64,000 nucleotides of DNA from Corynebacterium haematomassiliense (GTDB lineage: Bacteria; Actinomycetota; Actinomycetes; Mycobacteriales; Mycobacteriaceae): the NCBI RefSeq assembly GCF_013978595.1, contig NZ_JACDTZ010000001.1:1798001-1862000 (forward strand), written 5' to 3'. Shown piece after piece: positions 23,197 through 32,700 of the stretch; position 1 is the first letter of the stretch; the number at the start of each line of letters is the position of its first letter. The translations under genes were made by a program, and so were the position numbers. The notes beneath the pieces were generated by a model. That model made no database searches and had not been told where the DNA came from. It saw only the letters and a list, made by a program, of their open reading frames with translations.

Positions 23197-23302
23197 GTCG
23201 ATACCTCGATGTCGATAGTTCCTGGTCACAGGTTTGAGCCCTGTTCCGGCGGCTTTTCGTCGAAAGGCCCTGACCTGCAACTATCGACCTCAAGGTATCG
23301 AC
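23197..23302. repeat. solitary large palindrome with paired 10 bp boxes
   Basis: Two 32 bp arms (23197-23228 and 23271-23302) pair almost throughout. Each arm holds two 10 bp boxes separated by 4 bp: GTCGATACCT (23197) and GTCGATAGTT (23211), mirrored by AACTATCGAC (23279) and AGGTATCGAC (23293). The 42 bp centre has further weak pairing. It lies in a 254 bp gap between DUF3566 and the metalloprotease, with no accessory gene next to it. The box-spacer-box plan is the same as in the repeats at 45937 and 47059. Confidence 0.85.
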
Positions 23303-23383
23303 TTCGCCATTCCCGCCTTCATCGCTCGCGGACTCCGCATTGCGGACAACCCCGGCGACCCCAACTATTGGCCAGCACCCACG

Positions 23384-23408
23384 AAAAAAGCCCCGGCGGA
23401 ACCGGGGC
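23384..23408 (-). terminator. terminator of the metalloprotease gene
   Basis: Stem GCCCCGG (23390-23396) with CCGGGGC (23402-23408), followed on the minus strand by T6. It lies 6 bp beyond the stop codon of the minus-strand gene. Confidence 0.85.
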
Positions 23409-23414
23409 GTTGGG

Positions 23415-24539
23415 CTAGAAGGGGAGCAGGCCGTTCATGGCGGCGAAACCTGCACCCGCGATGCCCAGGACGGCCAGGGCCGCAACCACGGAGCCGACGA
23501 TCGCGGCGACGTTCACGTCTGCGGCCTTGGCCGGAGCGGCCTCGGCGGGCGAGTCTTTAGCGGGCGTGGCCGTGGCCGCCTGAGAAGCCTGCGCCTGTGA
23601 AGCCGCAACCGCCGGCGCTGCGCCGTGGGAGACGGTGCGGGCGCCGAGCTCGAGGGCGTCGTGGCCGATGCGCGGGGTGTCCAGGACCAGGGAGTCCCAG
23701 TCGGCGGGCACCTCGACGGGCCCGTTGGGGCCTTCGGCGGTGTAGCCCTCCTCGGAGTAGTTGAAGTGGGTGAACTCGTGGTCGTAGTTCATCACGGAGA
23801 GGTATTCTGCCGGGGTGGCCTGGGTGCGCGGCAGCTTGCGGGTGATGTCCGCGGATCCGTTGTGGCGCAGGCCGAGGGTGTGGCCGAACTCGTGGAGGAT
23901 GGCGTTGCGGAGCTGCTCGTCGGTGTCGATCTGGTCGTTGTTGGCCACGAAGAAGGCGCTGTCGCCGACGAGGGCGACGCCGGTGGTGTAGTCGCCGCGG
24001 TCGATCTGGTCGCCGATGATGCCCAGGCGGAAGGCGTTGGAGCGGTCGCCGAGGTAGGTGTCGATGTCCTGGAGCAGGCGCACGCCGGTGATCTGGTCGG
24101 CGAAGTAGTACTGCGAGTAGGCCACGGTCTCGCCGCCGTGGAACTCGGTGTAGTTGGGGATGTTGGTGTAGGTCTCGCCGGCGTCGATGTGGAGGGCGAT
24201 GCCGTGGTCGTCGAAAAGCTTGACGATGTCCAGCAGCGCCTCCGCGGACGGCGCGAAGGACTTGCCGTTGTGCTCTTCCATCCAGTTGAGCTGGATGAAC
24301 AGGTCGGGCCGGTTGGGGTCGACGCCCCAGTCGGGGAGGGCGAGCTCGGTGCCGTCGTGAAGCACGACGCCCTCGGTTTCCCAGTCGTCGGGGAGGCCGT
24401 CGTTGTCGGAGTCGATGGCGTATTCGGCTTCCTCGAGGTCAACGAGTGCGGAGGCATCCGCGGCTGCGGCCGGCTGGAGGCCGGTGAAGGCGAGTGCTGC
24501 TGCAAGTGCGGCGGCGAGGGCCTTGGTCTGTGCGCGCAT
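23415..24539 (-). CDS. secreted zinc metalloprotease, C-terminally membrane-anchored
   Basis: 374 aa from ATG 24539 (GGAG upstream on the minus strand). It has a signal peptide ending AAAADA; a calcium-binding thrombospondin-3-like motif (DSDNDGLPDDWE, residues ~40-52); a metzincin zinc site HEFGHTLGLRH with a later Met-turn candidate SVMNYDHE; an Ala/Pro-rich linker; and a terminal membrane helix (AAIVGSVVAALAVLGIAGAGFAAM). It probably cuts extracellular substrates while tethered to the cell surface. Four copies of an operator-like sequence lie upstream, related to sites before other surface genes in the window. Confidence 0.85.
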   Translation of the reverse strand: MRAQTKALAAALAAALAFTGLQPAAAADASALVDLEEAEYAIDSDNDGLPDDWETEGVVLHDGTELALPDWGVDPNRPDLFIQLNWMEEHNGKSFAPSAEALLDIVKLFDDHGIALHIDAGETYTNIPNYTEFHGGETVAYSQYYFADQITGVRLLQDIDTYLGDRSNAFRLGIIGDQIDRGDYTTGVALVGDSAFFVANNDQIDTDEQLRNAILHEFGHTLGLRHNGSADITRKLPRTQATPAEYLSVMNYDHEFTHFNYSEEGYTAEGPNGPVEVPADWDSLVLDTPRIGHDALELGARTVSHGAAPAVAASQAQASQAATATPAKDSPAEAAPAKAADVNVAAIVGSVVAALAVLGIAGAGFAAMNGLLPF

Positions 24540-24630
24540 CTCGTTGCTCCATTTTGCGTTGTGGTGGACATGGGCTGCTTCGATGTCCATGATTTTATGC
24601 AAGGAGTTTGCGCAGGTAAACCGGGGTAAG

Positions 24631-24791
24631 ATCGTTCAACACTTGGTTCGGATTGTTCAACGTTTGCGGGCCCGCACGGGCGCGGATTGTTCACCAATCA
24701 GCCCCTGCCAAAGCACCCCCCGAACCGGAGAACAACCCGCTCACCAGCAAAGACGCACAAAACCCCAGGACAGCCCGGATTGTTCACCATT
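24631..24791 (-). promoter_or_regulatory. array of four ATTGTTCAACAAT-like operator sites
   Basis: Copies: ATCGTTCAACACT (24631), ATTGTTCAACGTT (24652), ATTGTTCACCAAT (24686) and ATTGTTCACCATT (24779). The last three are preceded by GG. They lie 92-252 bp upstream of the metalloprotease start. The same palindrome occurs perfectly at 52474 and as TTGTTGAACAAT at 29457 and 34188. The rest of the 327 bp gap (24603-24930) holds the tRNA-Ile promoter and no gene. Confidence 0.6.
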
Positions 24792-24886
24792 TTCCGCCGC
24801 TCCTACCCCCGCCTGTTACCCCTGCTTACCGGGAGGGTGGAACGTCGATAAGCAAATGCCTCTTTTATGGGCCGTACGCTGGCGAT

Positions 24887-24915
24887 TTGGAGCTGTTATG
24901 GGTGCTCTGTAATAT
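24887..24915 (+). promoter_or_regulatory. sigma-70-type promoter of tRNA-Ile/tRNA-Ala
   Basis: TTGGAG (24887-24892), a 17 bp spacer and TAATAT (24910-24915), placed 16 bp before the tRNA. The 12 bp GCTGGCGATTTG overlapping the -35 box also precedes the tRNA-Leu gene (62307-62318). Confidence 0.75.
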
Positions 24916-24930
24916 TCCTATTCGTTCCAA

Positions 24931-25004
24931 GGGCCTATAGCTCAGTCGGTTAGAGCGCATCGCTGATAACGATGAGGTCGCAAGTTCGATTCTTGCTAGG
25001 CCCA
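24931..25004 (+). tRNA. tRNA-Ile (GAT)
   Basis: 74 nt without CCA. The acceptor stem GGGCCTA/TAGGCCC, D-arm AGCTCAGTCGGTTAGAGC, anticodon loop CTGATAA (anticodon GAT) and T-loop GTTCGATTC are all present. Confidence 0.97.
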
Positions 25005-25022
25005 CGGTACCCTTGGGTACGC

Positions 25023-25095
25023 GGGGCATTAGCTCAGTTGGTAGAGCACCTGCTTTGCAAGCAGGATGTCAGGAGTTCGATTCTCCTATGCTCCA
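25023..25095 (+). tRNA. tRNA-Ala (TGC)
   Basis: 73 nt without CCA. The acceptor stem GGGGCAT/ATGCTCC contains one G-U pair; the anticodon loop TTTGCAA carries anticodon TGC; the T-loop is GTTCGATTC. It is 18 bp after tRNA-Ile and probably co-transcribed. Confidence 0.97.
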
Positions 25096-25101
25096 CAGAT
25101 T

Positions 25102-25130
25102 GCTCCCTCCGGTTGCGGAGGGAGCTTTTT
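25102..25130 (+). terminator. terminator after tRNA-Ala
   Basis: Stem GCTCCCTCC (25102-25110) with GGAGGGAGC (25117-25125), then T5. Confidence 0.92.
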
Positions 25131-25156
25131 GCTTTGCGACGGTTGCTCCGTGGCAG

Positions 25157-25231
25157 CACTTTCACACTTTCCGCCCTCATACTGCGAATCAAACTGTGAA
25201 ACCGCAGGTAGACAAAGTGCGAAAGTGAGAA
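25157..25231. repeat. left palindromic repeat of the AlbA_2 cassette
   Basis: The left arm CACTTTCACACTTTC (25157-25171) is two CACTTTC boxes in tandem, and the right arm CAAAGTGCGAAAGTG (25213-25227) mirrors it. A second copy lies immediately after the gene, offset by exactly 1803 bp, with about 65 of 72 bases identical and no gaps. The right end sits 13 bp before the start codon. Confidence 0.88.
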
Positions 25232-25244
25232 TACACTCACAACC

Positions 25245-26963
25245 ATGACTTGGACTGAGGGGCAGTTGCGCGAGACGCTCTCCCAGTTGCGTGCGTTTGG
25301 AGATGACACCACGCTGGTTGAGTGCAAAACCGCAGGTGGGGGAGTCCCAGAAAGCATTGGGGAAACGCTGTGCGCGTTTGCCAACATGCCGCAATCGGGC
25401 GCAATTCTCCTCGGGGTGAGCGAGCGCAGGGGCTTTGAGGTCACCGGGGTTGACCACCCAGCGCAGATGGAAAAGAAGGTGACCAGCGTGAACCGGGCGG
25501 CGGTCAAACCCGCGCCACAGTTGGAGTTCACGCACCTGTCCTTGGAGGGGAAGAACGTGGTGGTCGTTGAAGTCACGCCACTGTTGCCCTCCGAGAAGCC
25601 TGCGAACTACGACGGCAAACCGTATCTGCGGCAGGCAGACGGCGATTACGTGATGAACTCCAACGACCTGAAGATGCTGGAGCTCTCGGCGCTGGCCGAA
25701 AGGCAGCAGTCGCACTTCGATTTCGAGTCCGTGCCGGGAACTGATGCTGGAGTCCTGGACAATGAGGTGCTCACGGGGTTTTTGAAGGCTGTGCGGGGCT
25801 CTCGCTCTCGCATCTCCAAAATCGACGACGATGCTCAGCTGCTGCAGGTCACCAACGTCACCGACAGTGAGGGCAACGTCCGCTTCGGCGGCCTGTACGC
25901 ACTGGGGTACTTGCCACAGTCTGTTGAGCCGGCACTCGGCGCCACGGCTGCGGTGCGCCTTTCCCGCGGTGAGGGCGTGGGCCGGAACAGGAATCTCACA
26001 GAGATAGAAGGGCCTTTGCCGGTGATGCTGACGGAGGCTATGGAGTGGATTCGGCAGAATTCAGACACCGTCAGCCGGTACACGAGCAGCGGGCACCTGG
26101 TGGACGAACCAGAGTTTCCTCCCAGTGCGATCCGCGAGGTGTTGGCGAATGCCCTGGTGCACCGGGACTTGGGTCCTTCGGTGGATGTGGGCAAGAAGGT
26201 TGAAATTCGCATCACGGAGCGGATGCTCATCGTGGTCAGCCCGGGTGGGCTGCGCGGACTGTCTGTGTCACAGCTAGAGAGCCCCGCTCTGACAAAATCG
26301 CCGGTGAACAAGAGGCTGTACGAGATAGCGCGCTACCTCCGAACAGAAGATGGTGAGCGCGTCATCGAAGGCGAGGGCGGCGGCATCCAGGAAATCTTGG
26401 CTGCGACGCGGGAAGCTCGCCTGCCAAAGCCGCGTTTCATTGACAACGGCGTGGAGTTCAAAGTGCTCTTCCCACGCGGTTCGCGTTTCACGGAAGAGCA
26501 AAACTCCTGGCTGGAAGGGTTGCAAAGCATTGGCGAACATTTCACGCCGACAGAAGAGGATTTGCTTGTAGAGCTGCAGAATCATGGAGCCGCCTCTTTC
26601 CAAGCAATAACGCAGCGCTACTCGCCACTTGGAGCGCAGTCCTGCAGAAACATGCTGCGAAAACTTGTAGGCGCTGGCGCCATCGTGGAGTCGGACGGGG
26701 TGTTCTCCTTGCCCGGGCAGTCCACGGGACAGCACCGGGAGCTCGCCGATCCGACCGACAGTCTCGCCGCACTTGGAAAGAATGTTCCTGCTGTTTACGA
26801 GGCGATTCCGCCCGCCGGCGCTGTCACACTCAAGGAACTCCAGGCCACCACGGGGTTGTCGCCGGCGCAGTTGCGTTACGCGTTGGAGCCTTTGTTAGAA
26901 CACGCCCATGTGGTCATGCTCGGTGGCCAGGGGCAGCGTAGTACTACCTATCGGCGCACGTAA
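25245..26963 (+). CDS. AlbA_2/Schlafen-like DNA-binding, AAA_4-type protein
   Basis: 572 aa. The N-terminal ~130 residues match the AlbA_2 (Schlafen-type) domain: TTLVECKTAGGG, then ETLCAFANMPQSGAILLGV, then KPYLRQADGDYVMN. The middle region (about 255-410) has the HATPase_c_4-like part (REVLANALVHRDLG; PVNKRLYEIARYL; EGEGGGIQEIL). Two winged-helix-like segments follow in the C-terminal third. Such proteins are annotated as ATP-binding regulators or helicase-related and are frequent in accessory and defence loci. ATG 25245 follows the left repeat by 13 bp. The gene is bracketed by 72 bp direct copies of a palindrome. Confidence 0.8.
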   Translation: MTWTEGQLRETLSQLRAFGDDTTLVECKTAGGGVPESIGETLCAFANMPQSGAILLGVSERRGFEVTGVDHPAQMEKKVTSVNRAAVKPAPQLEFTHLSLEGKNVVVVEVTPLLPSEKPANYDGKPYLRQADGDYVMNSNDLKMLELSALAERQQSHFDFESVPGTDAGVLDNEVLTGFLKAVRGSRSRISKIDDDAQLLQVTNVTDSEGNVRFGGLYALGYLPQSVEPALGATAAVRLSRGEGVGRNRNLTEIEGPLPVMLTEAMEWIRQNSDTVSRYTSSGHLVDEPEFPPSAIREVLANALVHRDLGPSVDVGKKVEIRITERMLIVVSPGGLRGLSVSQLESPALTKSPVNKRLYEIARYLRTEDGERVIEGEGGGIQEILAATREARLPKPRFIDNGVEFKVLFPRGSRFTEEQNSWLEGLQSIGEHFTPTEEDLLVELQNHGAASFQAITQRYSPLGAQSCRNMLRKLVGAGAIVESDGVFSLPGQSTGQHRELADPTDSLAALGKNVPAVYEAIPPAGAVTLKELQATTGLSPAQLRYALEPLLEHAHVVMLGGQGQRSTTYRRT

Positions 26964-27034
26964 TTCACACGTTCCGTCCCCACACTACGAATCAAACTTC
27001 GAAACCGCAGGTAGACAAAGTGCGAAAGTGAGAA
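26960..27034. repeat. right palindromic repeat of the AlbA_2 cassette
   Basis: Overlaps the stop codon and is about 90% identical, gap-free, to 25157-25231. Its inner and right parts (26990-27034) are nearly unchanged; the left arm is more diverged. It ends about 50 bp before the crtB start. Confidence 0.88.
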
Positions 27035-27082
27035 TCCGTGTGCGACCAATCCCGTTGCACCCCCACGGTAAGCTGCCAAGGC

Positions 27083-27922
27083 GTGAACACCTACCTCTCC
27101 CGCTTCGACGCCATGGCGGACAAGGCGGCGGCGCAGGTGATCGCGCAGTATTCCACGAGTTTTTCCCTGGCGGTGCGCACGCTGCCGAAGCCGGAGCGCA
27201 CCCACATCCGGAACCTGTACGCGGTGGTGCGCATCGCAGACGAGATCGTGGACGGCACCACCACCCAGGCCAACGAGTGCCCGGAAACCGCACTCGACCT
27301 GTATGAGGAGCAGGTGCTGCACGCCCCGGCCCACCGCTTCCAAACGGATCCGGTGCTGCATGCGTGGGCTCGCACCTACCGCGAGTGCCACCTGAATCCC
27401 GAGCATATACAGGCCTTTTTCGCCTCCATGCGCGCGGATCTGACGCAGACGGAATTTACTCCGCAACAGCTGGATACCTATATATATGGCAGCGCTGAGG
27501 TGATCGGCCTGATGTGCCTGGACATTTTCTTGCGCGGCCGCGACACCCCGCACCGCCGCGAGCTGGAGGAGGGCGCCCGCGCGCTCGGCAGCGCGTTTCA
27601 GAAGGTCAACTTCCTGCGCGACCTCGGGGAGGACAGCCGCGCACTCGGCCGCGCGTACTTTAACGCCCCGCTTGACGACGATCTAAAGTCCTCCCTCACC
27701 AGCCAAATCGCCGACGAACTCGACCGCGCCCACACGGTCATCCCGCTGCTGCCGCCAGCGGCCCGCGGGGGAGTGGCTGCCGCCGAGGCGCTGTTTCGGG
27801 AGCTCAACGCCCGCATCGCCGCCACCCCGGCAGCCGAGCTGCAGACCACCCGCGTCCGCGTGCCCAACCACCTCAAAGTAGCGCTCACAGCAAAAGCGCT
27901 CGCGAATTCGAGGAAGCCATGA
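27083..27922 (+). CDS. crtB: phytoene/squalene synthase family protein, CrtB-like
   Basis: 279 aa from GTG 27083 (NTYLSRFDAMADKAAAQ); GTG 27038 is rejected because it adjoins the palindromic repeat, and ATG 27110 is possible. It joins two prenyl diphosphates head to head. The two Asp-rich motifs are visible: IADEIVDG near residue 50 and the NFLRDLGEDSRALGR motif in the second half, with the conserved FSLAVRTLP before the first. Its stop overlaps the crtI start by 4 bp. Whether the substrate is C20 (phytoene) or C15 (dehydrosqualene) cannot be told. Confidence 0.88.
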   Translation: MNTYLSRFDAMADKAAAQVIAQYSTSFSLAVRTLPKPERTHIRNLYAVVRIADEIVDGTTTQANECPETALDLYEEQVLHAPAHRFQTDPVLHAWARTYRECHLNPEHIQAFFASMRADLTQTEFTPQQLDTYIYGSAEVIGLMCLDIFLRGRDTPHRRELEEGARALGSAFQKVNFLRDLGEDSRALGRAYFNAPLDDDLKSSLTSQIADELDRAHTVIPLLPPAARGGVAAAEALFRELNARIAATPAAELQTTRVRVPNHLKVALTAKALANSRKP

Positions 27923-29448
27923 ACGAGCAACCGAAGTCAGCCATCGTGATCGGCGCCGGCGTGGCCGGCATGGCCACTGCCGCGCTGCTCGCCCGGGAGG
28001 GCATCGACACCACCGTGGTGGAGAAGCTGCCCATCCACGGCGGCCGCGCCGGCAACGAGACCATCGACGGGTTCCGTTTCGACACCGGCCCGAGCTGGTA
28101 CCTCATGCCGGACGCGTTCGAGCACTTCTTCGGGCTTTTCGGCAAGCGCACCGAGGACCTTCTCAACCTGAAGCCGCTCGTCCCCGCGTACCGCCTCTTC
28201 CCGGAGACCGGCGAGCCCATCGACGTCCACTCCGGCCGCGACAACGCCGCCAAGCTCTTCGAGCAGCTCGAACCCGGCGCCGGTGCGAAGCTGCTGGAAT
28301 ACCTGGACAGCGCAGAGGAAACCTACGACCTGGCCATTCAGAACTTCCTGTACACCAACTTCCGCTCGTTCGAGCCCCTGAAGCGCATCCGCGGCCAGTA
28401 CGCCCGCCTCGCGCGCTACCTCACCGAACCCTTGGACAGGTTCGTGGCCAAGCGCTTCACGGACACGCGCCTGCGCCAGATGCTCACGTACCCGTCGGTG
28501 TTCCTCTCCTCGCACCCGAGCCGCACGCCAAGCATGTATCACCTGCTCAGCCACACCGACCTGACCCAGGGCGTGCTGTATCCGCAGGGCGGTTTCGCCG
28601 CGGTCATGGACGCGCTCTACGCGCTCGCCGTCGAACACGGCGCGCGGTTCCGTTTCAACTCCGAGGTCGCGGCCATCGAGGACAGGGGCGTAATGCTTAT
28701 CGACGGCCAAAGGCTCCCCGCCGACCTCACCATCTCCGCCGCGGACCTCCACCACACCGAAACCCGCCTGCTGCCGAAGAGTAAGCGCACCTACGACGAG
28801 TCTTGGTTCGCCCCGCGCGACCCCGGCCTGGGCACGGTGCTGGTCATGCTGGGCGTCGAAGGCGAAATCCCGGGGCTGGCCCACCACAACTTCCTGTTCA
28901 GCGACGACTGGTCCGACGACTTCGATGCTGTATTTAATGGACCGGTTGCTAGCCGCCCACTGGGCGCGTCGCAGTCCATCTACGTGTCCAAGCCGTCGGC
29001 GACGGATCCGTCTGTGGCGCCTGCCGGCCACGAGAACCTGTTCGTGCTGGTGCCGGTGCCCGCGGATCCGTCGGTGGGCCACGGCGACATGTACCGCGGC
29101 GAAGCCTCGGAGCAGGTGCAGCGGATCGCGGACGCGGCGATCGAGCAGATTGCGTCACGGTGTGGGGTTGCGGGGCTGGGCCGGAGGATCGTCGTAAAGC
29201 AAACGCTCGGGCCTGCGGACTTTGCCGAGCGCTACAACGCCTGGTCCGGCGGGTCCATCGGGCCCGCGCACACGCTGCGGCAGTCCGCGTTCTTGCGCGG
29301 GTCCAACACAAGCCGGAAGGTGGAGTCGCTGATGTACGCTGGAGCGACCACGACGCCGGGGGTGGGCGTGCCCATGTGTTTGATTTCCGCTGAGAATGTG
29401 CTCAAGCGGGTCCGCGGCGACAGAAGTTCGGGCCCGCTGGACCGCTGA
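27919..29448 (+). CDS. crtI: phytoene/diapophytoene desaturase family protein, CrtI-like
   Basis: 509 aa FAD-dependent carotenoid desaturase. The N-terminal dinucleotide-binding motif VIGAGVAGMATAALLAREG and PIHGGRAGNETIDGFRFDTGPSW are followed by the family's C-terminal signature YAGATTTPGVGVPMCLISAENV. It is coupled to crtB by a 4 bp overlap. No further carotenoid genes are nearby. Positions 29180-29203 carry a 24 bp sequence also present in dciA. Confidence 0.93.
   Translation: MNEQPKSAIVIGAGVAGMATAALLAREGIDTTVVEKLPIHGGRAGNETIDGFRFDTGPSWYLMPDAFEHFFGLFGKRTEDLLNLKPLVPAYRLFPETGEPIDVHSGRDNAAKLFEQLEPGAGAKLLEYLDSAEETYDLAIQNFLYTNFRSFEPLKRIRGQYARLARYLTEPLDRFVAKRFTDTRLRQMLTYPSVFLSSHPSRTPSMYHLLSHTDLTQGVLYPQGGFAAVMDALYALAVEHGARFRFNSEVAAIEDRGVMLIDGQRLPADLTISAADLHHTETRLLPKSKRTYDESWFAPRDPGLGTVLVMLGVEGEIPGLAHHNFLFSDDWSDDFDAVFNGPVASRPLGASQSIYVSKPSATDPSVAPAGHENLFVLVPVPADPSVGHGDMYRGEASEQVQRIADAAIEQIASRCGVAGLGRRIVVKQTLGPADFAERYNAWSGGSIGPAHTLRQSAFLRGSNTSRKVESLMYAGATTTPGVGVPMCLISAENVLKRVRGDRSSGPLDR
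29180..29203 (+). repeat. 24 bp exact repeat, copy in crtI
   Basis: Identical to 14737-14760 but in another codon phase. Its core GTCGTAAAGCAAA (29191-29203) is one of about 18-20 variants of the same oligonucleotide in the window. Confidence 0.85.
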
Positions 29449-29452
29449 CCGT

Positions 29453-29746
29453 CGGTTTGTTGAACAATTGCGGGTTTTGTGGTGAAGATCACTCGATTTT
29501 TTTGTGTGGAAAAGTTGGACAAAGGTCGAGGTCAGCGGGGTGGAGTTATGAGTTTTGTCTTAATATCTGGACTTTTATGGCTTTCAGTGGGGTTAAGGAC
29601 TTCTTTTCGTCGGTTCATTGCGATTGAATAGGGGTCTGTCAGTTTTGGGGTCCGTGTTCAGGAACTCTCCAGGCTGCTTCGAATATCTCCCTAGACGTTG
29701 AAGGACTATGACGTTGCATAACGCAAACCTGAAAAAGCGCATCATG
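29453..29746 (+). repeat. 294 bp promoter/leader repeat, copy 1
   Basis: Identical, as far as I can compare by eye, to 34184-34477. It contains an operator-like TTGTTGAACAAT (29457-29468), a plausible -10 TAATAT (29561-29566), a leader of about 140 nt, a GAAGGA ribosome site, and the first 13 codons of the surface protein. No other gene is present in the 29449-29707 interval. Confidence 0.9.
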
Positions 29747-32700
29747 GCCCCCCTGGTCTCCGGTGCAGTTGCATTCGGTGGTGCAGCCGTTGTCGCTCCC
29801 GCCGCAGACGCAGACTCGCGTATTACTAGCCAGTACTCCGCCCTCGACTCCTCCGTTGAGCAGGTCGCTGTCGACTACAACCTGAAGCAGGAGTGGAACC
29901 GGGACTCGGGCCAGTACTGGACCCCGCTCGGCCCGGGCTGGTGCATCGACCGCCACCTCGATGTCCCGCGCACCAACACTGCATATGAGGTGCGCAAGCT
30001 CGACGGCACCTCCGGCTTCTACGGCTTTAACGGCGACATGGGTGGCAACCTCAAGATCGACGAGGACATTGAGCGCGCCGCCATTAACCTGACCAAGCTC
30101 ATGCTCACGGACGTGAAGCAGGGCAAGAACGCCGACGCAATGTCCAAGAACGTGGCACTGCAGGCGCTGCTGTCCAACAACAAGGAGACCCTGAACCTCC
30201 TGCGCGGCTGGGTTGCCGGTTCCCGCAACGTCCAGGTTCCGGGCGTGAAGCCGATCTCCGCGCAGCAGTTCCTGCAGTGGACCGGCTTCGAGGTGCGCAA
30301 GAGCTACTTCGAGCAGAGCGGCCAGGCCAACTACTACCTGGCTCTGGACGACGCTGCTTCTTCCCGCCTGAACGTGAAGGATGGCGAGTACGTCACCATC
30401 CTGCTGCCGCGTTCCTACAACGTGTACGAGGACCTGTCCAAGGAGCCGACCAACCAGCGCATCATCACCATTGCGCAGCCGGGCCTCGAGGGCTTCGAGC
30501 CGGGCGTCAAGGAAGGCCAGACGGTCAAGACCGAGTGGGTGACCGCACCGGCCACGACCAAGACTGTCACCGAGCGCCCGACCGTGACCAAGACGGTTGA
30601 GGTCGGCTCCCCGGACTACATCAAGGAAGAAACCGTCCAGCCGACGGTGACCAAGACGCAGTACGTCCAGCCGGTGCAGGAAGAGATCGCCACCGTCACC
30701 CAGGCGGAGAAGACGGTCACCACCACCCGCCGCCCGGAGGTCTCCACCGTCACTGAGACCAAGAAGGAGTCCGCACCGGACGTCACCATCACCAAGACCG
30801 CCCCGGCCCGGACCGTGACCCAGACCGTCGTGGGCGAGCCGGAGTACGTCACCGAGACCAAGACCGTCACCCCGACGACCACCGTCACCGGCGCGAAGCA
30901 GACCGAGTACGCCACCCGCACCCTTGAGCCGAAGGTTGAGACGGTTACGGAGACCAAGCCGGCCGTGACCTCCACCGCTACCGTCACCGCTGCGCCGGAG
31001 ACGAAGTACGTGGCTACCACTGTCACCAGCACCCAGCGCGAAGAGAAGACCACCACCAAGGAGGTCGAGCGCTACTTCCGCCACTACGACTACGCCTTCG
31101 ACTTCCGCACCGGCGAGAAGACCGAGGAGATCGAGGTCAAGAACCTCGGCTCCTGGGACATCGACTTCGTCGACGATTCCAACGGCCTGGTCGAGGTGAC
31201 CAAGGAGGTCCGCGAGGACGGCACCGCCATCCTCAAGATCACCCCGAAGAAGGAAGGCCGCGGCAAGGTTCGCATCGTTGTCGTGGACAACGAGGGCAAC
31301 CGCCACGAGTACGTCATCGACGTGGTCAACGATTCCACCACCGTGGAGACCACCGGCGAGGTCACCGTGAACAACCACTACTTCAACGTGGGCGTTTCCG
31401 GTGTGAACCAGAACATCGACATCCCGGCAGGCTGGGACTACGAGATCGTCGAGGGCAAGGGCCTGGTCACCACCGAGGAGAAGGACGGCAAGCTCAACGT
31501 CAAGATCAACGACGGCGTGCTCAAGGGCAACGTCAAGATCGAGGTGTTTGAGAAGAACGACAAGGGCGAGAAGACGGGCAACAAGAACGTCTACGAGTTC
31601 AACATCGACGCCACCTCCGACAAGTACACGCAGACCCGCGTTATCGGTAACGCCAACTCCTACAAGCTGGAGATTGAAAACGTTGAGAACAAGCCGGAGA
31701 TTGTCTCCGGCGAGGACCTCATCGAGTCCATCGAGAAGCGCGACGGCTTCTGGATCATCACCCCGAAGCCGAACGCCGAGGGCAAGGTTGTGCTCAAGGC
31801 TGTGGACGCCGAGGGCAAGTCTCACACCTACACCCTGGACATCAAGCCGGGCGTCAACGTCCTGGTCGACGTTGAGACCCACCTCATCGAAGAAGGCACG
31901 GATGTCGACGTCAAGACCTCCGGCGACGGCTGGAAGCTGATCCAGACCGGCGGCAACGAAGACAACTGGGACATCAAGCCGACCGATAACGGCTTTAAGA
32001 TCCACAACGAAAACAACGGCACCGGCATCTTTAACCTGTACGCTCCGGACGAGAACGCCAAGGACGGCCGCATCTTGGTCGGCGTCTACACCATCGTGGC
32101 GAAGCCGAAGGATGCCACCGAGTACGAGGTTCCGAAGTTCACGCAGGATATCGTCGACCGCAACACCGCCGAATTCAAGCCGGGTAACGAGGGCAACACC
32201 TTCGAAATCATTGAGGGCAAGGACAACGCCACCCTGATCAAGACTGAGGACGGCAAGTTCCGCGTAATGCCGAACCCGGGCTTCGTTGGCGAGATTGTCG
32301 TCGCTGAGAAGTCACCGAACGGCAAGACCATCGCCGAGTGGACCCTCAACGTCACCAAGGGTGACGTTCAGGAACGCACCTTGGAAGCTGAGTCCAAGGA
32401 TGAGCTCAACATCTCGGTGAAGAACCAGCGCATTGTCAAGGGCGAGCACCTCATTGACCGCATTGAGGACGGCAAGGTCTACTTCAAGGAAGGCGCTGAG
32501 GGCCAGGTCATCATTGAGAACCTGAACTCCCGCGATCTGCCGTTCCAGCGTTGGATCATCGATGTCACTCCTTCGACCCCGCGCGAGGAGAACATCACCC
32601 TCAACCCGACCTCTAAGCTGACCCTCACCATTCCTGAGGGTTCCGAGTATGAAGTCACCGACGAGTCCCTGGTTGACGTGAAGAAGGATGGCAACACCAT

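Noticed and set aside
25157..27034. A true integron (attC sites with integrase)
   Set aside because: No tyrosine recombinase is encoded in the window and the boxes lack the GTTRRRY/RYYYAAC core; only the general two-box palindrome plan is similar.
30530..31060. Tandem repeats in the giant surface genes as a CRISPR array
   Set aside because: The repeats are in-frame Val/Thr protein repeats of varying length, with no uniform spacers and no cas genes.
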